Source: Owenia fusiformis
Taxonomy: Eukaryota > Annelida > Polychaeta > Sabellida > Oweniidae
Reading direction: 5' to 3'
Assembly: GCA_903813345.2 (NCBI GenBank)
Contig: CAIIXF020000010.1
Location: forward strand, 35,827,425-35,891,424
Length of the DNA: 64,000 bases
Of this stretch, positions 60,341-64,000 are shown in pieces (positions within the stretch are counted from its first letter, which is position 1; every line of letters starts with the position of its first letter). The position numbers were made by a program, and so were the translations under genes. The notes beneath the pieces are model-generated. The model was not told where the DNA came from. It worked only from the letters and a program-made list of their open reading frames with translations, and did not search any database.

Positions 60341-60509
60341 GTCATGTATGAGTATTGCTTCTTTGATATATCAAGGTACACATGCACTAACATTGCTTCT
60401 TTGATGCATCAAGTTACAAAGTACTTACATTGCTTGTTTGATGTATCAAGGTTCATGCATGTATACATATTAGCATATTGCTTCTTTGATATATCAAGGC
60501 ACACATGCA

Positions 60510-63500
60510 CTAACATTGCTTCTTTGATGCATCAAGTTTCCTGGTTTTCACGAATTCTTCATACCAGCTGTACTTTACAGGAATCTTTGATTCCACTCTC
60601 CAGTACATAGATATACCACGGAATGGAAAAATTGTTGACTTTATGTCATGCATTTCCCTGAATTCTTGAACTGCTTTTTTAGCAACTTGAATTCCCCAAT
60701 CATCAATAATGATATACCCTCCGACAGGAACAAACTCATAAAGATTAAATAAGATATCCATCAAACTTTCATACATATCTCCATCTGCTCTAAGAACAGC
60801 TATTTTGTTATCTTTTTCCTTGAGGGTTTGTCTCAAACATGGTAATGAGTAAACAAAATATCCCTGTATAAAATGTACCATTTCATCAAGTAAGAAAAAT
60901 TCCTCGAAATGTCCCCTGACAATTTCTTTACTGACGGCTAGAGCTTTTATTTTCGACCAGAAATCTAAATCATTTTTCTGAGTTGCTGGTGGAAGTCCTT
61001 CAAAGGAGTCGCAAACCCAAGTGTGGCGATTTTGTTGGTTGTAAGAATTCATTACTGCCTTTGCAAACATACTAGCGCCACCTCTCCAAACTCCCGCCTC
61101 CAGGAAATCGCCAGGGACGCTGTCTTGAATCGTTTTTTCCAGCAGCTCTTGGATATTGTCCAAACCAATAATGCCAATCATTGTATACCTGTATAAGTAA
61201 CATGAATATTAAATAATTAGTATTCTAACATAATATGTGATGTCACAATAACTAGAACAACTGATTTACTGGTCTATAATGGGGCATGTATTCTCAGTTC
61301 TATGATTTATTACAACTATACAGGCCCATAGCGGGGGCACCCCCTTTTTGCTTTCTTTAAGGATTAACTCTCTAATTCTAATTTTTGGGCCCAAAATCTG
61401 CTCTTCCACACATAAACTAGGTAATATAACTGGGCATTATTTTTTAAAATTTAGGCCAAAAGTTTTTTCATGCAAGTGCGGAATTTTTGGGCCCCTCTCC
61501 TCAGCATTCTCAGGATCGTCCCTAGTGTCTTGTTTAAAATAGGTTTAGCATGGAAAAGATTTATGTGTGGGCATGGGGGTTAGAGCCCCCACACCCCCTC
61601 CCCCTTACCAGAAGCTGGCTACGGGCATGATTTATGACCAGTAAAGTTTTTAGTGAAAGTTATACCATACATTTGAGAATCTCTTTTCAATCTTTATTCT
61701 TTAAATATATGAATAAAAAATGTGATTTGATATTGTATTTTTTTGTCGTCCTGGTAGTAGGTTCTTTCGAAATACATATCCCTTGTATGTGAAATCTCAG
61801 CTAAAGTTCACCTTGTGGTGAAATTGACCCACTAGGCTACTTCAAGGGGAGTGAATTTCACAGAATTGTATATACAGGGTGGCAAGTAATTAAGTCGTGT
61901 TCCTCCCCTTTACAGTCAAAACCAAAATGTATGGTATTTAGTGTGATATATCATTGGAAAGATTGTCCAAAGTTATGTTAATTGCCATATATCTGATAAT
62001 CAATGTAACAAATTACGACATTATATCAACTGAGGTGACCATATACATAAACCATGGCAATTTGACAGGATTTTAAGGATTGGCCATCAGAAAAGTCAAA
62101 GAAATTCAAGATGACAACATATTCATATGTTAGTGAATTTAAGCTATTTTTGAATAGAATTTGATGTGTAGCATATAGAGGGGCAGTGGAAAATGTTGAA
62201 TATATAAGCACAAGTGCCAAAGGGAAAGGACCAAAAGTTGTAATGGAACTTAGCAAGAAAAAGCAAACTCTAAGTGCATACCAGTCAAGAAAAACAAACC
62301 CCATATAGCCCAAAACCATGATCTAACGTGAAAAGAAACAATGTCTATTACCCCCTTTCCCCCCACCATTCAAGAACCAATATCACAATCCAAGACCAGA
62401 AGACCAAGGGACATTTCATTCATACTGAAGTCATACAATACATGTTGAAGAAAAAATTAGAAATTGAGCGGAGCCTGTGGGAAATATTGGGTGCGGAGCA
62501 AATGAGCGGAGGGTGCGGAGCTAACGGTCATTTTTGAATTTAAATTTGGGATATTTCTGAAATTAAGCCGTTTTGGGACTTCAGATATACCAAGATATGT
62601 GTATTTGACACCAAATATCAATAAAATTGTGAAAATATTAGTGCAATTCATTTTATAACGACGCAGTATGCCTTAAACATTTCCCAGACCTATATATTTT
62701 GAGACTATACTTTTAATACTGCGTCCCCAGCATTCATAAAAAATGGTGTTCAAGATACACTACCCATGCAAATTATTTTTGCATCTTGGAAGCCAGGCAG
62801 TATCTGTGTGATTTTATAAAAATTCGGAAATGTTCTTCAGATATGAGCCCCCTCTAAATATTGGGTGCGGAGGTACGTTTATGGAGCTCCTCCGCACCCA
62901 ATATTTAGAGGGGGCTCATATCTGAAAAACATTTCCGAATTTTTATAAAATCACACAGATACTGCCTGGCTTCCAGGATGCAAAAATAATTTGTATAGAT
63001 AGTGTACCTTGAACACCATTTTTTATGAATGCTGGGGACTCAGTATTAAAAGGATAATTTCAAAATATATAGGTCTGGGAAAGGTTTAAGGCACACTGCG
63101 TCGCTGTAGAATGAATTGCGCTACTATTTTCACAATTGTATTGATATTTGGTGTCAAATACACATATCTTGGTATATTTGAAGTCCCAAAACGGCTTAGT
63201 TTCAGAAATATCCCAAATTTAAATTCAAAAATGACCGTTAGCTCCGCACCCTCCGCTCATTTGCTCCGCACCCAATATTTCCCACAGGCTCTGTCTGCAT
63301 AGGGTGAAGAAGTGGAAAGAGATTAACTTTTTGATGTATTGCTTGGGTCATATCATTCTCATTAATGCAATGAAGGCTGCTGGATGAAGCACATTATCTA
63401 ATTAGGACATCATGAAAATGTAAGTAAATTTCATCAAAAATACTTTAAGGTAACTTTAGATGATCATTCCAATGCTATATCACACAAGGTACCATGTATT

Positions 63501-63971
63501 AAGGTTTTAGCTGTAGTAGAAGGGACAGGACAATATTTGACACCCTGTATAATATATATAACCAAGATTGCTTACCCAACGCTCGGCCAATCATGACCTT
63601 TCTTTCGATTGTCATCATTCATTGCATTGTCGGTGATTTGGAGATCATTTACTCCATCGGGCAAGTTACACACTGGGGCAATTTATCAAAACACCAAAAA
63701 AAAGTTAATTATATGAAAGAAGGTTTTATGCTTACCCAACGCTCGGCCAATCACCACCTCGCCTTCGTTCGTCATTATTCATTGCTTCTTCAATGATTTC
63801 AACCTCGCCTACTCCCATTTTAATGGCTTTTGATTTAAAGGCATATCCTGTCAACGTCACCTTCAAAGTTTTCAAATAAATATCTCTTATTGACTTCAGA
63901 TTCTCCGAATCTGCTGGAGCTTGTTGCATAAATGTAGGAACTGCCAAATTGTCAGGACGATTATCTCTCAT
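60510..63971 (-). CDS. TylF/macrocin-O-methyltransferase-family protein, 2 coding exons
   Basis: Exons complement(63736..63971) and complement(60510..61188); donor GTTGG|GTAAG and acceptor TTATACAG|GTATAC restore the family sequence DWPSVGYTMIGIIGLDNIQ across the junction. Length 304 aa. FLEAGVWRGG (107-116) is the SAM-binding loop, CDSFEGLP (138-145) follows, and RADGDMYES (212-220) and IIIDDWG (238-244) carry the acidic residues that bind metal in TylF. Family enzymes are SAM- and metal-dependent sugar O-methyltransferases in bacteria; animal members are uncharacterised. The first exon starts MRDNRPDNLAV, after an acceptor-like CTGACAG, so a 5' non-coding exon is expected beyond the window. 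The last nine codons and stop come from a local tandem repeat. The 2.5-kb intron is largely transposons. Confidence 0.88.
61322..61630. repeat. 309-bp GC-tract repeat (CAGGCCCATAGC / GCTGGCTACGGGC ends)
   Basis: Left CAGGCCCATAGCGGGGGCAC and right CCAGAAGCTGGCTACGGGC are roughly inverted; the interior has GGGCCC motifs. It combines features of the 5485 and 2310 families, so it may be composite. In the TylF-type intron. Confidence 0.55.
62198..62466 (+). repeat. 260-bp repeat block, copy 2
   Basis: Nearly identical to 23038-23294. It ends at TTAGAAATTG, immediately before the foldback element. Confidence 0.85.
62471..63291. mobile_element. 821-bp foldback element, arms ~405 bp
   Basis: GAGCCTGTGGGAAATATTGG at the left mirrors the right end at 63291. 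The arms pair base for base about 62881, with a loop of about 11 bases (GTACGTTTATG). GGTGCGGAG motifs occur at the outer end and the centre. By eye the arms are roughly 93-95% identical. Opposite-strand open frames in the two arms encode the same short peptide only because of the symmetry. Confidence 0.93.
63576..63670 (-). pseudogene. Duplicated 3' end of TylF-type exon 1
   Basis: The minus strand reads an open frame with AMNDDNRKKGHDWPSVG followed by GTAAG, parallel to AMNNDERRRGGDWPSVG of the real exon 160 bases upstream. Similarity covers about 85 bases and stops near 63662; the 5' two-thirds of the exon is absent. An acceptor-like CCCCAG at 63675 would give a phase not compatible with splicing after exon 1. 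It is more likely a relic of a tandem duplication than a usable exon, although its frame and donor are intact. Confidence 0.75.
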
Positions 63972-64000
63972 GGTTACTGTCAGTAAAACAAATGTAACAA

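Larger units (their letters stand above)
57774..60540 (-). repeat. Scattered repeat related to the TylF-type gene's last codons
   Basis: The core CTTGATGCATCAAAGAAGCA, on the minus strand, and its variants occur near 57775-57815, 58012-58040, 58620-58660, 59660-59710 and as five units at 60350-60540, typically spaced by a ~12-base TGCATGTGTACC-like linker. The unit at 60510-60540 encodes the last nine residues and stop of the TylF-type gene. Confidence 0.75.
61874..63546. mobile_element. Second CAGGGTGTCAAA-family TIR element, carrying insertions
   Basis: Left CAGGGTGGCAAGTAATT and right TTTGACACCCTG. The flanking 100-150 bases match the element at 8312-9552 (GTGATATATCATTGGAAAGA, GACATCATGAAAATG). 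It has one copy of the 37-bp minisatellite unit near 62166-62200 (GTAGCATATAGAGGGGCAGT) instead of an array. Two younger insertions (62198-62466, 62471-63291) follow. Confidence 0.82.

Noticed and set aside
62457-63302. Two similar 63-64-residue open frames on opposite strands
   Set aside because: They are the two arms of one foldback element, so the similarity is due to inverted symmetry and not to a gene pair.

Overview
The window is animal nuclear DNA. It is AT-rich, its genes have many GT-AG introns, and it is crowded with short inverted-repeat transposons and minisatellites. The gene families (SLC22 transporter, Gal3ST-type sulfotransferase, GT31 glycosyltransferase, a metazoan KIAA0825/DUF4495 protein and a TylF-type methyltransferase) and the density of TIR/foldback elements suggest a marine invertebrate. 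A mollusc or another lophotrochozoan is my best guess; the species cannot be settled from the sequence alone.

Layout. At 1.1-4.4 kb (minus) lies a two-exon galactose-3-O-sulfotransferase. 5-12 kb is intergenic and full of transposons. 12.9-42.8 kb (minus) is one eight-exon SLC22 organic-ion transporter spread over 30 kb; one intron (17.3-30 kb) is almost entirely repeats, and another carries an antisense two-exon GT31 gene (33.6-36.5 kb) and a LINE 3' fragment. From 44.3 to 57.6 kb (plus) a 16-exon KIAA0825-like gene runs divergently from SLC22, separated by a shared 1.5-kb upstream region. At 60.5-64.0 kb (minus) are two coding exons of a TylF-type O-methyltransferase, plus a diverged duplicate of its first exon's 3' end. 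I derived all exon boundaries by hand from phase-compatible GT-AG sites; every junction keeps frame.

The most striking pattern is that several tandem arrays are built from the 3' end of a neighbouring coding exon together with its 5' splice site. (1) The SLC22 exon ending at 29967 continues into about 83 copies of a 28-bp unit made of its last 26 coding bases plus the donor GT. (2) The next SLC22 exon (17214-17348) is followed by ten copies of a 105-106-bp unit holding about 70 bases of exon and 36 bases of intron, donor included. (3) KIAA0825 exon 11 is followed by three near-identical copies of its last ~90 bases and donor. (4) The last nine codons and the stop of the TylF gene lie in a repeat unit scattered over the 2.8 kb downstream. 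The genes appear intact because normal splicing would use the first donor.

The second highlight is a nested transposon stack. A 9.6-kb non-autonomous CACTA-type element (18667-28306; CACTG termini, 3-bp GAT duplication) sits inside minisatellite (1). It contains a ~154-bp satellite split by a 4-kb TIR element, which holds further MITEs and a tRNA-derived SINE.

The genes do not form an operon or an obvious pathway. Three of the five (Gal3ST, GT31, TylF-type) suggest carbohydrate or secondary-metabolite modification, but their proximity may be coincidental.
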